Source: Opitutaceae bacterium EW11 (GTDB taxonomy: Bacteria > Verrucomicrobiota > Verrucomicrobiia > Opitutales > Opitutaceae). Taken from it: DNA of 64,000 nucleotides. Below are positions 25,048 to 34,038 of the stretch, piece by piece (position 1 is the stretch's first letter; each line of letters begins with the position of its first letter). Both the position numbers and the translations under genes were made by a program. The DNA lies in assembly GCA_003054665.1 (NCBI GenBank), contig QAYY01000010.1:186001-250000 (forward strand), written 5' to 3'. The notes under the pieces are model-generated. The model searched no databases, was not told where the DNA came from, and saw only the letters and a program-made list of their open reading frames with translations.

Positions 25048-25321
25048 CTAGGGCGTGTTTGCAAAATGGGAAACGGAGCGCTGGGAGCGGAGCGAGCAGA
25101 GTGCAAGGCGGGAACAAGGGAGCTGGGCTTTCAGCCCTGCCCCTTGTTCACAACGCCGCACCGTGCTCGCTTCCGCCCCAGCCCTTCGGGTGGGAAAAGA
25201 ATCGAGGCGGGCGGCGTTGTGCCGAAAAGCATGGGCCGCAGGCCCACCTCTTTTCGGCCCGCCTGGCCCCCCTCGATTCTTTCCTCCACGCTCTGCTTCC
25301 CATTTTGCAAACACGCCCTAG
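25048..25321. mobile_element. MITE-like element with perfect 25-bp terminal inverted repeats
   Basis: The ends are exact inverted repeats of 25 bp: 25048-25072 (CTAGGGCGTGTTTGCAAAAT and onward) and 25297-25321. Inside are nested hairpins: AACAAGGG/CCTTGTT around 25110-25155, and the right half from about 25196 to 25285 folds on itself (AAAGAATCGAGG pairs with CCTCGATTCTTT; GGGCC-GCA-GGCCC forms its tip). No transposase is encoded in 274 bp. The ends are flanked by TA within a palindromic CTAG, which could be a TA target duplication as in IS630/mariner relatives, or the repeat may include CTAG. It sits between the DUF2382 gene and a small membrane protein gene. Confidence 0.75.
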
Positions 25322-25555
25322 CTTGCGGGAGAGCGAGCCGCTCCCCTTCGCGCACGAACGCCGACGACCCAACCGTCGCAGCGCTGTTCCGGGGCCGCCG
25401 CGATTCCGGCGCGACAGGCGCGTTTTGGGGAGCGCGCCCGATGCGTCGCGACGGAGACGCCCCGGAAGCCCGAACCGCCGTCGATCCGTCCGAGGAGGGC
25501 GTGTAGGGGCCGTGGCACTACGGGCCGGCAAGGCTGCGCGCTCCGAAGGCGCCCT
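25322..25555. other. intergenic region, nothing recognised
   Basis: After the MITE-like element, 234 bp lead to the stop of the PGPGW protein gene. Frames are open on both strands because of high GC, but none resembles a protein. No clear hairpin with a T run is seen. Confidence 0.35.
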
Positions 25556-25879
25556 TCACACCGGCCGGGGTCGGCGGTGGCGGAGCCGGGCCCAAAGAGT
25601 CCGGATTTTCGTTTCGCACCAATCCATGAAGCGGGCGACGCGAAGCGACTCGGACGCCAGCAGCCCGCCCGCCACGATGAAAAACACAAACGCCGGACCG
25701 GGGATGAAGACCAGCACCACGCCGATTCCCAAACAGACAATCGCGAGGCCGAGGCGGAGCACACGCCGCCAGCCGCTCTGCGCCCGGCTCGTTTTGCCTC
25801 GCCGGTAGCGGTCCTGAAAGCGACGGCCCGGTTCGCTTTGTTTCAACTCCGCCCAGCTGCGCTTGATGCTCCGGAACAT
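25556..25879 (-). CDS. small PGPGW-type transmembrane protein
   Basis: A 107-residue membrane protein. A basic N-terminus (about 45 residues) is followed by two hydrophobic stretches: LRLGLAIVCLGIGVVLVFIP and AFVFFIVAGGLLASESL. The turn FIPGPAFVFF between them matches the Pro-Gly-Pro motif of the PGPGW family of putative membrane proteins, whose role is unknown. The C-terminus is basic. It lies on the minus strand upstream of the MITE-like element and has no clear operon partner. Confidence 0.7.
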   Translation of the reverse strand: MFRSIKRSWAELKQSEPGRRFQDRYRRGKTSRAQSGWRRVLRLGLAIVCLGIGVVLVFIPGPAFVFFIVAGGLLASESLRVARFMDWCETKIRTLWARLRHRRPRPV

Positions 25880-25982
25880 CCGTTCTCAGAACAGCCCACG
25901 ACAACCTGGTTCGCCAGCCAGAACCCGGGGCTGAAGCGAGCCGCTACGCCCGACGTGGTTCCGGGCCGTCGCGAAGCAGCGG

Positions 25983-26026
25983 AAAAAAAAGCCGGGGCAG
26001 GCACCCGAGCGGCGCGCTGCCCCGGC
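25983..26026 (-). terminator. intrinsic terminator of the malic enzyme gene
   Basis: On the minus strand a perfect 10-bp stem (arms 25991-26000 and 26017-26026, 16-nt loop) is followed by eight T (25983-25990). It begins 16 bp after the malic enzyme stop. This is one of the clearest terminators in the window. Confidence 0.9.
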
Positions 26027-26041
26027 CTCGAAAAGAAACGC

Positions 26042-27709
26042 TCAGACGTACGAGGTGTACACCGGGTCGAACATCCTCGAACGGACATCGGCTTCGATGT
26101 CGGCGGGCTTTGCACGCGCAGTGAGGCCCTCGCTCCAGGCGAGCTGCGCGACGGCGACGGCGATCTTGGCCGAGACGTCGCGAATGCGCGTCAGGCTCGG
26201 GAAGACGCGGCCGATCTCGATATCCTGAGGAGTCACACAATCGGCCAGCGTCCGCGCCGCAGCGAGGAACATGCCGTCGGTCACGCGGTTGGCCTGGCTG
26301 ACGAGCGCTCCCAGGCCGACGCCCGGGAAAATGTACACGTTGTTGCCCTGGCCGGTCTCGTACCGGCGGCCGTTCCATTGCACCGGGGGGAACGGGCTGC
26401 CGCTGGCGAAGATGCACTTCCCATCGGTCCAGTGAAACGCCTCCTCGGCGGTGCACTCGGACTTCGACGTGGGATTCGACAGCGCGAAGACGATCGGACG
26501 CTCCTCGAGTTTTGCGAACGAGCGGAGCACCTTCTCGTCGAACGCGCGTCCCGTGCCGGCGACGCCGATGATCGCGGTGGGTTTGACGGCCTCGAGAGCG
26601 GAAGCGAAATCCCGATGGAACGGAAAATCGTGCGCGTAAGGCTGCTTGTGGGTCGGCAGCGGATCGCCGCGGCCTTTCACCAGCAGGCCTTTCGAGTCGA
26701 CGAACCAGCAGCGCTCGCGCGCCTGCTGCTCGGTCAACCCCTCCGCCCTGGCGGCGGAAACAAAGAGATCCGCGATGCCGGTGCCGGCTTCGCCCGCACC
26801 GAAGAACAGGATCTTCTGCGAGGACAGCTTACGCCCGACAACCTTCGAGGCCGAGATCAGTCCGGCCAGCGCCACGGCAGCGGTGCCCTGGATGTCGTCG
26901 TTGAAGCAGCAAAGGCGGTCGCGGTATTTCCGGAGCAGCTGGAAGGCGTTGTGATTCCCGAAGTCTTCGAACTGCAGCAGCGCTCCGGGGAAGACGTCCT
27001 CCACGGCCGAAACGAACTCCTCCATCAACTCCTCGTATTGCGGACCGCGAACGCGGCGACGGGGCATGCCGATGTAGAGAGGGTCGTCGGTGAGATTCGA
27101 ATTGTCCGACCCCACATCGATGCAGATCGGGAGGCAGTAATACGGGTGAACGCCGGCGCAGGCCGAATAGAGCGACAGCTTGCCGACAGGAATGCCCATG
27201 CCGAGGGCTCCGAGATCGCCGAGTCCCAGAATGCGCTCGCCGTCCGTCACCACGATGAGGCGGGCCTGCATCGGCCAATGGCGGAGGATTTCACGGACGC
27301 GGCCCCGGTCCTCGAGCGAAAGGAAAAGACCGCGAGGGCGCCGATAGATCGCGCCGTACTCGAGACACGCCTGACCGACCGTCGGCGTGTAGATGAGCGG
27401 CATCAATTCCTCCAGATGATCGACGAGCAGGCGGTAAAACAGCGTCTCGTTTCGGTTCTGGAGCGTCGTGAGGAAAATGTACTTCTCCAGCGGATCAGTC
27501 TTCCGACGCAGGTTACCGATCACGCGCTTGACCTGAGTCTCGAGATCGAAAACCCGCGGAGGCAACAAGCCGCGAAGCCCAAGCGCATCACGCTCCTGGT
27601 CCGTAAACGCGGTCCCCTTGTTAAGGAGAGGATTGGAGAGAAGCGCCGAACCGCGCAGAAAGTGCGCGCCGCCTGACGCCTGGATGGGGAGGGTAGCTAG
27701 GCTGCTCAT
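26042..27709 (-). CDS. NAD(P)-dependent malic enzyme
   Basis: A 555-residue malic enzyme, full length for the large eukaryote/MaeA-like type, which makes pyruvate and CO2 from malate. Landmarks: YTPTVGQACLEYG at the malate site, VVTDGERILGLGDLG, the metal-binding stretch QFEDFGNHNAFQLL with FNDDIQGTAAV, the dinucleotide motif FFGAGEAGTGIADL, and FALSNPTSKSECTAEEAF with the final GQGNNVYIFPGVGLG. The start at 27709 (MSSLATLPIQ) is preferred over the upstream in-frame ATG at 27769. Cofactor preference cannot be set from the visible motifs. The gene stands alone with its own terminator. Confidence 0.95.
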   Translation of the reverse strand: MSSLATLPIQASGGAHFLRGSALLSNPLLNKGTAFTDQERDALGLRGLLPPRVFDLETQVKRVIGNLRRKTDPLEKYIFLTTLQNRNETLFYRLLVDHLEELMPLIYTPTVGQACLEYGAIYRRPRGLFLSLEDRGRVREILRHWPMQARLIVVTDGERILGLGDLGALGMGIPVGKLSLYSACAGVHPYYCLPICIDVGSDNSNLTDDPLYIGMPRRRVRGPQYEELMEEFVSAVEDVFPGALLQFEDFGNHNAFQLLRKYRDRLCCFNDDIQGTAAVALAGLISASKVVGRKLSSQKILFFGAGEAGTGIADLFVSAARAEGLTEQQARERCWFVDSKGLLVKGRGDPLPTHKQPYAHDFPFHRDFASALEAVKPTAIIGVAGTGRAFDEKVLRSFAKLEERPIVFALSNPTSKSECTAEEAFHWTDGKCIFASGSPFPPVQWNGRRYETGQGNNVYIFPGVGLGALVSQANRVTDGMFLAAARTLADCVTPQDIEIGRVFPSLTRIRDVSAKIAVAVAQLAWSEGLTARAKPADIEADVRSRMFDPVYTSYV

Positions 27710-28086
27710 AAGTAGAACGGCCACCGGCGAGCGACAGGTCCGCAGGGCGACCGACGGGCCCAGATGCAATGCGCAACGGCGCCCGCTGTTAACACGAATA
27801 CCAGCATCGCCGGACTTATAAGGCCCGCGGCGGCATGGATTAGGCCATGCGGAGTACCGCAGTCCGCTTGTGTCAAGAGGACGAAGAAGATCCGTTAATG
27901 CTCATTCAGCAATGGACGCCGGCTTTCCTTCGGGACGCCATTAGAACGAAAGGCGTATCCGCTGCAGCACGCCGCAGCCGGGCGAATCGGGTCGGCGCTT
28001 GGCCCTGCAGCGCCCCTGAAACGAAGCGGCACGCTGTGAGCGCCTCCGGGTTGCACCGCCGGTGCGGTTCCGGCAGGATGGACCGA
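27710..28086. other. intergenic region between divergent genes
   Basis: This 377-bp gap separates the malic enzyme start from the transporter start on the other strand and should hold both promoters. It contains an AT-richer part around 27790-27830 (TTAACACGAATACC, ACTTATAAGG). No gene or strong hairpin is supported. Confidence 0.35.
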
Positions 28087-29343
28087 ATGTCGATTCGCAC
28101 TCGCGACCCGAAATCCGGAGGGATGCACCTCGCACCGTTGCTGGCCGCGCTGTCCGCCGTGGGACCTCTCTCGGTCGACACGTACCTGCCGTCGATGACC
28201 GAGATCGGACGCGCGCTGAACGCCTCGCCCGTCACCGTGCAGCAGACGCTGACCGCGTACATGCTGCCCTTCGCGGTGATGACGCTTTGGCACGGAGCGA
28301 TCAGCGATTCGCTGGGCCGGCGGCGCGTGATTCTCTGGGGAACAGGCCTGTATGTCCTCGCTTCGCTCGGCTGCGTCTTCGTCCGCAGCATCGAGATGCT
28401 GATGGTGTTTCGCGCGCTGCAGGGCATGACCGCCGGCGCCGGCATGGTCGTGGGCCGCGCCGTCGTGCGCGACCTTCACGACGGTCCCGAAGCGCAGCGG
28501 TTGATGTCGCAGGTGACGCTTGTATTCGCACTCGCGCCGGCCATTGCTCCGATCCTCGGCGGCTGGCTGCAGGTCTCGTTGGGTTGGCGGTCGGTGTTCG
28601 TTTTCCTGCTGCTCTTCGGATCGCTCGCGTGGCTGCTGTGCCGGGTTTACCTCCCGGAAACGCTCGCACCCGAGAAGCGGCAGGCCCTGCATGCCGGGTA
28701 TTTGGCGCGGTCGTACACCGAGGTGCTCACGCGTCCGGCCTTCGTCGCCGCATGTGTGGCGATGACGCTGAACTTCGCCGGGATCTTCTTCTACATCGTC
28801 TCCGCGCCGGTCTATGTGATGCAGCATCTCCATCTGCCTGCCACGCAGTTCGCGTGGCTATTCGGGCCGATCACGCTGGGCATGGCCGCCGGCGCATGGG
28901 CATCGAGCCGCTCCGCCGGCCGGGTCTCGGCCGGCACGCTGATCCGGACTGGCTACGCCGTGATGGTCGCGATGACGCTCGTGAATCTGCTGCTGAGCCG
29001 GTGGACGAAGCCCGGAATCCCGTGGAGCGTCGCCCCGCTGCTGGTCTACTCCTTCGGCATGTCGCTGATCTTTCCGACGCTGACGATTTCAGCGCTCGAT
29101 CTTTTTCCGACCCAACGCGGGCTGGCGGCGTCCTGCCAGAGTTTCGTCCAGACCGCCGGAGCGGCCTTGATCGCCATGATCGCTCCCGCGGTCTGGGACA
29201 GCGTCGGCGCGTTGTCCTACGCCCAACTTGCCTGCATCGCGACGGGAGGCTCCTGCTGCGCGCTGCATTTCGCCCTGCGCAACAAGGGCGGCTCGGAAGA
29301 CCCGGGGCGCCCCCTCGCCCAGCCCGCGGCGGCATCCGAGTAG
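28087..29343 (+). CDS. Bcr/CflA-type MFS multidrug transporter
   Basis: A 418-residue protein with about twelve hydrophobic segments. The first helix carries the DHA1 pattern SVDTYLPSMTEIGRAL, and the loop between helices 2 and 3 has the MFS signature HGAISDSLGRRRVIL. The motif GMTAGAGMVVGRAVVRDL in helix 4-5 is typical of the Bcr/CflA subfamily, which exports bicyclomycin, chloramphenicol or other compounds by proton antiport. The substrate is unknown. The ATG at 28087 has an AGGA 7-8 bp upstream; ATG 28078 is a close alternative. It is divergent from the malic enzyme gene and probably transcribed alone. Confidence 0.85.
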   Translation: MSIRTRDPKSGGMHLAPLLAALSAVGPLSVDTYLPSMTEIGRALNASPVTVQQTLTAYMLPFAVMTLWHGAISDSLGRRRVILWGTGLYVLASLGCVFVRSIEMLMVFRALQGMTAGAGMVVGRAVVRDLHDGPEAQRLMSQVTLVFALAPAIAPILGGWLQVSLGWRSVFVFLLLFGSLAWLLCRVYLPETLAPEKRQALHAGYLARSYTEVLTRPAFVAACVAMTLNFAGIFFYIVSAPVYVMQHLHLPATQFAWLFGPITLGMAAGAWASSRSAGRVSAGTLIRTGYAVMVAMTLVNLLLSRWTKPGIPWSVAPLLVYSFGMSLIFPTLTISALDLFPTQRGLAASCQSFVQTAGAALIAMIAPAVWDSVGALSYAQLACIATGGSCCALHFALRNKGGSEDPGRPLAQPAAASE

Positions 29344-29477
29344 TCTTGCCCCGAACATCGCCCGCAGCCCAGGCCGCTGCGGGACACCGCTCATCGGCGC
29401 GAGCGACGCAGCGGACGTCTGCGTTTTTCTCGGCGCAGGCAGTGTAACTTTTCGAGAGGCTCGCGGGTTTTCTTCGC

Positions 29478-31928
29478 ATGCCCTCTCTGGATTCGCTGTA
29501 TCGGGATACCTTGCAGGCGCTTCGTGCGCTGCGGCGGGAAAAGACGTTTTCGCTCACGGTCGTGGTCACGATTGGCCTCTGCCTCGGCGCCAATCTGGCG
29601 ATCTTCGCGATTGTCAACGGCGTGCTCCTGAAGCCGCTCCCATTTTCGGACCCGCAGCAGTTGGTCACCGTCTATAACCAATACCCGAAAGCGGGCGTGC
29701 CCCACGCCGGCACGTCGGTCCCGCAATATCTCGAGCGACGCGAAAAGGTGCAGGCTTTCGCCGAGGCCGCCGCTATCCGCAGTTACGGCACGACCATCGG
29801 CGAGGCCGGTTCTCCGGAGCGGATCGCGGCGTCGTTCGTGACACCATCGTTCTTTCGCGTGCTCCGCGCGGCGCCGTCGCTCGGCCGCACGTTTGCCGAC
29901 GAAGAGGGATTCTACGGCAAACATCAGGTGATCATTCTGAGCGATGGCCTCTGGCGGCAACGGTTCGGCGCCGACCCTGCCGTGGTGGGCAAGACCCTCC
30001 GTGTCGATCTCGCTCCGTACACGATCATCGGAGTCATGCCGCGCGGCTTCCAATATCTGGACGATCGGCCGCAGGCGTGGATCCCGCTGTGTTTCTCGGA
30101 CGACGACCGGAAGGCCGACAATCGGCACAACAACAACATGTCGATGATCGCGCGTCTCAAGCCCGGCGCAGGCATGGCCGAGGCGCTGAGCCAGATCCAA
30201 AACCTCAATCAGCGAGGGGAGGAGAACGATCCACTGGCCAAGATGGTCGCCGACGCGGGTTTCAGCACCACCGTTCGCGATCTGCACGAAGACTACGTTG
30301 CTCAGCTCCGCCCCACCCTGCTGCTTCTCCAAGCCGGTGTGTTTGTGCTGCTGCTCATCGGCGCGGTCAACGTCGCCAACCTCCTGCTCGTCCGGGCGAG
30401 CGCCCGGTTGAAGGACTATTCGATTCGCCAAGCTCTCGGCGCCAGCCGCCGCCAGCTCGCCCGGCATCTGCTGGTGGAGATCGTTCTGCTCTGCCTCGTG
30501 GGCGCGGCCGCCGGGCTGGGCTTCGGCTACGGAATGCTCCGCGCCGTCGCGCTTCTCGGGGCCGCCCAGCTTCCAGGCGGCATGGTGCCGGAGCTGGACT
30601 TCACCGTCTGCGCCATCGCCGTGGCCGCCGCGCTGCTCGTCGGCATCTCGTTGGGATCGCTCATCGTCTGGCACACGTTGCGCGCCAATCTCGCATCCAT
30701 GCTCTCCGTCGAAGCCCGCGGCGGCACGACGAGCCGGAGCGTGCACCGCGTGCGGCACACCCTGATCGGCGCGCAGATCGCGCTGGCCTTCGTGCTCCTG
30801 ACCGGCACCGGCCTTCTCGGGCTGAGTTTCCGGAAGCTGAGCACGATGAACCCCGGCTTCCGGCCGGACCACGTGCTCACAAGCCAGGTCGCGCTGCCGT
30901 GGGGCAACTACAAGGAGCTGTCGCAGCGAACCGCGTTCACAGCGCGATTGTTGACCGAGCTGCGCGCAGCGCCGGGCGTCAGCTACGCCGCGGTCACCGG
31001 AAGCCTGCCGTTCACCTCGAACAACAATAACAACGCCACCGTGGTGGAGGGCCACACGCCGGCTCCCGGCGACTCCGTGCGGGCTCACTTCATGATTGGG
31101 ATCGACGGCGATTATTTCCCGGCAATGGGCATTCCGCTTCGCGAGGGCCGCTTCCTTTCGGAAGACGACGGCAAGAAGGACGCCGCCAAGGTCTGCGTCG
31201 TCGACGAGGCCGTGGCGAAACGCTACTGGCCCAACGGCAGCGCGCTCGGACATCGCCTCGCCCCAGTGAATCCTGAAAACCAGATTTACTACACCATCGT
31301 CGGCGTGGTTGGCACCTGTAAGCAGAACGATCTCGCCGCGAGCGAGGACGCCGGCGCCGTCTACTTCCCCTACTCCGAGCAGCCGAGCTTCTCGATTTCG
31401 ATGGTCGTCCGCACGGTGCAGAGTCCGGAATCGGTGGCCTCACAGCTTCGTTCCATCGTGCTCCGGATCGATCCCGAGCTTCCGCTCTCCGACACGCGGG
31501 CGATGACCGAACGCCTCGACGCGAGTCTCGACGGGCGCCGCACGCCGCTCCTGCTGGCCGCGATCTTCGCCGGCGTGGCGTTGGTTCTGGCGTCGGTGGG
31601 AATCTACGGGGTGCTGGCCTACGCGGTCACGCAACGCCGCCGCGAAATCGGCATCCGGATGGCCGTGGGCGCCATTCCCCAGCAGATCCGTGCGCAATTC
31701 CTCGGACTCGGAGGACGGCTCCTGGCTGCGGGCCTCGCGGTCGGCTGCATCGGCGCGTATTTCGCCGCGCGAGCCATGCATTCGCTGCTCTTCGGAGTCA
31801 CGGCCGGCAACACGCTCGTCTACGCCTCCGCCGCGCTTCTCCTTTCCGTCGTCGCTCTCGCGGCCTGCTGGCTGCCATCGCACCGCGCCGCCTCCGTGCC
31901 TCCGCTCGAGGCGTTGCGCGACGCGTAA
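29478..31928 (+). CDS. FtsX/MacB-like ABC transporter permease (ADOP type)
   Basis: An 816-residue membrane protein of the large permease type common in Acidobacteria and Verrucomicrobia. It has an N-terminal helix (VVVTIGLCLGANLAIFAIVNG), a MacB-like periplasmic domain (DPAVVGKTLRVDLAPYTIIG), and three helices around residues 275-405 (LLLLQAGVFVLLLIGAVNVA). A second periplasmic domain follows, and then three C-terminal helices with the FtsX motif RRREIGIRMAVGA. No ATP-binding protein gene is adjacent, so it either borrows one or acts as an orphan. Such proteins are thought to move lipoproteins, peptides or drugs, or to act as mechanotransmitters. The start at 29478 fits the first helix. Confidence 0.85.
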   Translation: MPSLDSLYRDTLQALRALRREKTFSLTVVVTIGLCLGANLAIFAIVNGVLLKPLPFSDPQQLVTVYNQYPKAGVPHAGTSVPQYLERREKVQAFAEAAAIRSYGTTIGEAGSPERIAASFVTPSFFRVLRAAPSLGRTFADEEGFYGKHQVIILSDGLWRQRFGADPAVVGKTLRVDLAPYTIIGVMPRGFQYLDDRPQAWIPLCFSDDDRKADNRHNNNMSMIARLKPGAGMAEALSQIQNLNQRGEENDPLAKMVADAGFSTTVRDLHEDYVAQLRPTLLLLQAGVFVLLLIGAVNVANLLLVRASARLKDYSIRQALGASRRQLARHLLVEIVLLCLVGAAAGLGFGYGMLRAVALLGAAQLPGGMVPELDFTVCAIAVAAALLVGISLGSLIVWHTLRANLASMLSVEARGGTTSRSVHRVRHTLIGAQIALAFVLLTGTGLLGLSFRKLSTMNPGFRPDHVLTSQVALPWGNYKELSQRTAFTARLLTELRAAPGVSYAAVTGSLPFTSNNNNNATVVEGHTPAPGDSVRAHFMIGIDGDYFPAMGIPLREGRFLSEDDGKKDAAKVCVVDEAVAKRYWPNGSALGHRLAPVNPENQIYYTIVGVVGTCKQNDLAASEDAGAVYFPYSEQPSFSISMVVRTVQSPESVASQLRSIVLRIDPELPLSDTRAMTERLDASLDGRRTPLLLAAIFAGVALVLASVGIYGVLAYAVTQRRREIGIRMAVGAIPQQIRAQFLGLGGRLLAAGLAVGCIGAYFAARAMHSLLFGVTAGNTLVYASAALLLSVVALAACWLPSHRAASVPPLEALRDA

Positions 31929-31980
31929 ACCGAATCCGGCCGTGCGCGCCATCGTGCGGCGCGTTCGATCTCGAAACGAA

Positions 31981-32010
31981 ACGCCACGCCTCCGGGGGGA
32001 GGCGTGGCGT
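31981..32010. terminator. terminator hairpin between convergent genes
   Basis: A perfect 13-bp stem (31981-31993 with 31998-32010, 4-nt GGGG loop) lies 52 bp after the permease stop and 75 bp before the stop of the convergent GH130 gene. It is followed on the plus strand by CTTTG. It probably works mainly for the permease gene. Confidence 0.75.
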
Positions 32011-32084
32011 CTTTGTAGTCAGCGACCGGTTACGCACCGGCCGCGCGAAATGGTCTCCGGGCGATTGCGCCGCCCGAGACCGAA

Positions 32085-33074
32085 TCAGAACACGCTCGAA
32101 TTCTCGAGAATGAACGGAACCAGCTCGTTCACGTTGCCGAAGCACAGAGCCGAAAACGTGTCGGCGGCTCCATAGTAGATGGCCACGCGGCCCGTGGCGG
32201 AATCGCAGAGGATGCCAACGGGGAAACAGACTCCGGGAACCAGGCCCTGCAGCTCGTACGGCGCCTCGGGCGTGAGCAGCGCCTGGTTGAGGCGAGCCTT
32301 CACTTTCCACGGCTGGTCGCGATCCAGCAGCGCGGCGCCGATGGAATAGGAGAAGCCGTTGCAGGTGCTCGCCACGCCGTGATAAATGAGGAGCCAGCCG
32401 TGCTCGGTCTCGATCGGCGAAGGCCCCGCGCCAATCTTGACGCCCTGCCACCACTGCCCGCCCCGGCTCATGATGTGACGGTGTTTGCCCCAGTACTCCA
32501 TATCCGGGCTGTCGCTGTAGAAGACGTCGCCGAAGGGCGTGTGGCCTGTGTCGCTCGGGCGGCTGAGCATAGCGAACTTGCCGTTGATCTTCCGGGGGAA
32601 AAGCACGCCGTTGCGATTGTACGGGAGGAAGGCGTTTTCCAGCTGCTCGAAAGTGACAAAGTCCTTCGTGCGTGCGACGCCGATCGTGGGACCGTGGTAT
32701 CCATTGCACCACGTCACGTAATAGGTGTCCTCGATCAGGGTGACGCGCGGATCGTACCCGTACTCGTGGCGCTTCACCTCGGGATCGTCGCACTGGAAGT
32801 CGATCGGCTTGGGTTCGAACGTCCACTTCAACCCGTCCGGGCTGCGGCCGACGTGCAGGTGCGGCATGCGATCCATGCCCTCCGTACGGAACACGCCGAT
32901 GAACTGCCCCTTGAACGGGACTACCGCGCTGTTGTAGATGCCGGTGACCCTCGGCAGGGGGCGGCGGCCGATCACGGGATTGGCGCTGTAACGCCAGAGA
33001 AGGTCCGGGCAGTCCGCGGGACGATCCTGCCAGGGAATATTCGGCAATGCCGGAGAGAAGATTTTGATGCTCAT
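32085..33074 (-). CDS. GH130-family glycoside phosphorylase
   Basis: A 329-residue five-bladed propeller enzyme. GH130 features include the opening RYSANPVIGRRPLPRVTGIYNSAVV, FRTEGMDRMPHLHVGRSPDG, EYGYDPRVTLIEDTYYVTWC with the catalytic Asp, GKFAMLSRPSDTGHTPFG and WLLIYHGVAST near the end. Characterised relatives phosphorolyse beta-1,4-mannosyl-glucose or mannooligosaccharides to mannose 1-phosphate, acting in the cytoplasm. The exact sugar cannot be read from sequence. The start at 33074 is preferred because the upstream frame has no family sequence. It is followed by a convergent hairpin terminator and seems to stand alone; no transporter is adjacent. Confidence 0.9.
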   Translation of the reverse strand: MSIKIFSPALPNIPWQDRPADCPDLLWRYSANPVIGRRPLPRVTGIYNSAVVPFKGQFIGVFRTEGMDRMPHLHVGRSPDGLKWTFEPKPIDFQCDDPEVKRHEYGYDPRVTLIEDTYYVTWCNGYHGPTIGVARTKDFVTFEQLENAFLPYNRNGVLFPRKINGKFAMLSRPSDTGHTPFGDVFYSDSPDMEYWGKHRHIMSRGGQWWQGVKIGAGPSPIETEHGWLLIYHGVASTCNGFSYSIGAALLDRDQPWKVKARLNQALLTPEAPYELQGLVPGVCFPVGILCDSATGRVAIYYGAADTFSALCFGNVNELVPFILENSSVF

Positions 33075-33367
33075 CGGAAGGGAGGGGCTGGTTTGCGGGC
33101 CTGACGGGGGAACGCGCAGGGCCTGCGAGAAGCGCGCATAGTAACAAAACCTGGATGAGTCAGGGATGAGTTTGGACGGTCCGTTGGTGAGATTCTTTAC
33201 CCCGGCTTTTGCCCGCCATTCACCCGCAATCGCGAACAGCATCGTCCCCCTGGGACCAGCACGGGATCTCGCCCCGCAAGTGGAATGCCCTGCCTTCATT
33301 GATGCCCTGCACAGGGCAAGGCAACCGCGATCGGCATTTTCCGTCGCCTGCTTCTATCTGCGGGCGA

Positions 33368-34024
33368 TCACCTTGGGAGATTCACCGCGATATCGTTGCC
33401 GAGCGCCGCTGCGGCGTCGCCGAGCTTGGCGGCGAGCTGCGCGAAATCGGTGCCGTTCCATTCCGCGGCGGCCGGTTTGAAGTCACGGCGAACGACGATC
33501 TGCCCGTTCTGCCGCAGGTCGGCGATTTCGTACACAGCCTCAAATTGAGCCGTATTCCCCTTTGCCGGGTCCGACGCGCCTTCGCAGCGAAGCACACGCA
33601 CGGTGACATCGAGATCGCGACGCACGTCGGGCGAAAACGGAGGCGTTTCGGCGGTCGCGATGCCGCCGGCGGCGAGAAGCCTTTCCCGGACGGCGTGCAG
33701 GACCGCTGCCTCCAGCGGTTCGGCCCAGCGGGCATAGTCTTCGTAACGAATCTCGTTCACCCCGCTCCGGACCACCATCGTCCGATTGTTGCTCAGATAC
33801 GGGGGCAGCTGAATCGAGTGCACCCCGATGCGCAGGGCGCCCACGGCAGCCGTCGCCGGTTCGGGAGGCTTCGCCGTCCCCTGCAGCAGATAAAACCGCG
33901 TGGGATCGGCCGTCGGCGCCGGCAGGACGGAACAGCCGGCGAGCAGGAGCGCAGCCAGGAGTCCGGGGGCGCGGAACGCACAAAGCGCCTTCGACGCGGG
34001 AGAGAGGAACGTAGTCGTTTTCAT
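33368..34024 (-). CDS. ABC-type transport auxiliary lipoprotein (PqiC/MlaB-system type)
   Basis: A 218-residue lipoprotein with lipobox LLAGC (Cys 31). After it comes TRFYLLQG, a common start of the ABC_trans_aux family, then IGVHSIQLPPYLSNNRTMVVR and RYEDYARWAEPLEAAVLHAVRERLL. These are typical of outer-membrane lipoproteins that partner MCE-type lipid transporters (PqiC, or LetB/Mla-like systems). It is the last gene of a minus-strand operon after mlaE, mlaF and mlaD-like genes and starts 14 bp after the MlaD stop, which fits the same role here. Confidence 0.85.
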   Translation of the reverse strand: MKTTTFLSPASKALCAFRAPGLLAALLLAGCSVLPAPTADPTRFYLLQGTAKPPEPATAAVGALRIGVHSIQLPPYLSNNRTMVVRSGVNEIRYEDYARWAEPLEAAVLHAVRERLLAAGGIATAETPPFSPDVRRDLDVTVRVLRCEGASDPAKGNTAQFEAVYEIADLRQNGQIVVRRDFKPAAAEWNGTDFAQLAAKLGDAAAALGNDIAVNLPR

Positions 34025-34038
34025 GTTACACCCCTGGA

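Noticed and set aside
25018-25531. ORFs across the MITE-like element
   Set aside because: The element is palindromic and GC-rich, so similar frames appear on both strands; both sides give mirror-like peptides, typical of non-coding repeats.
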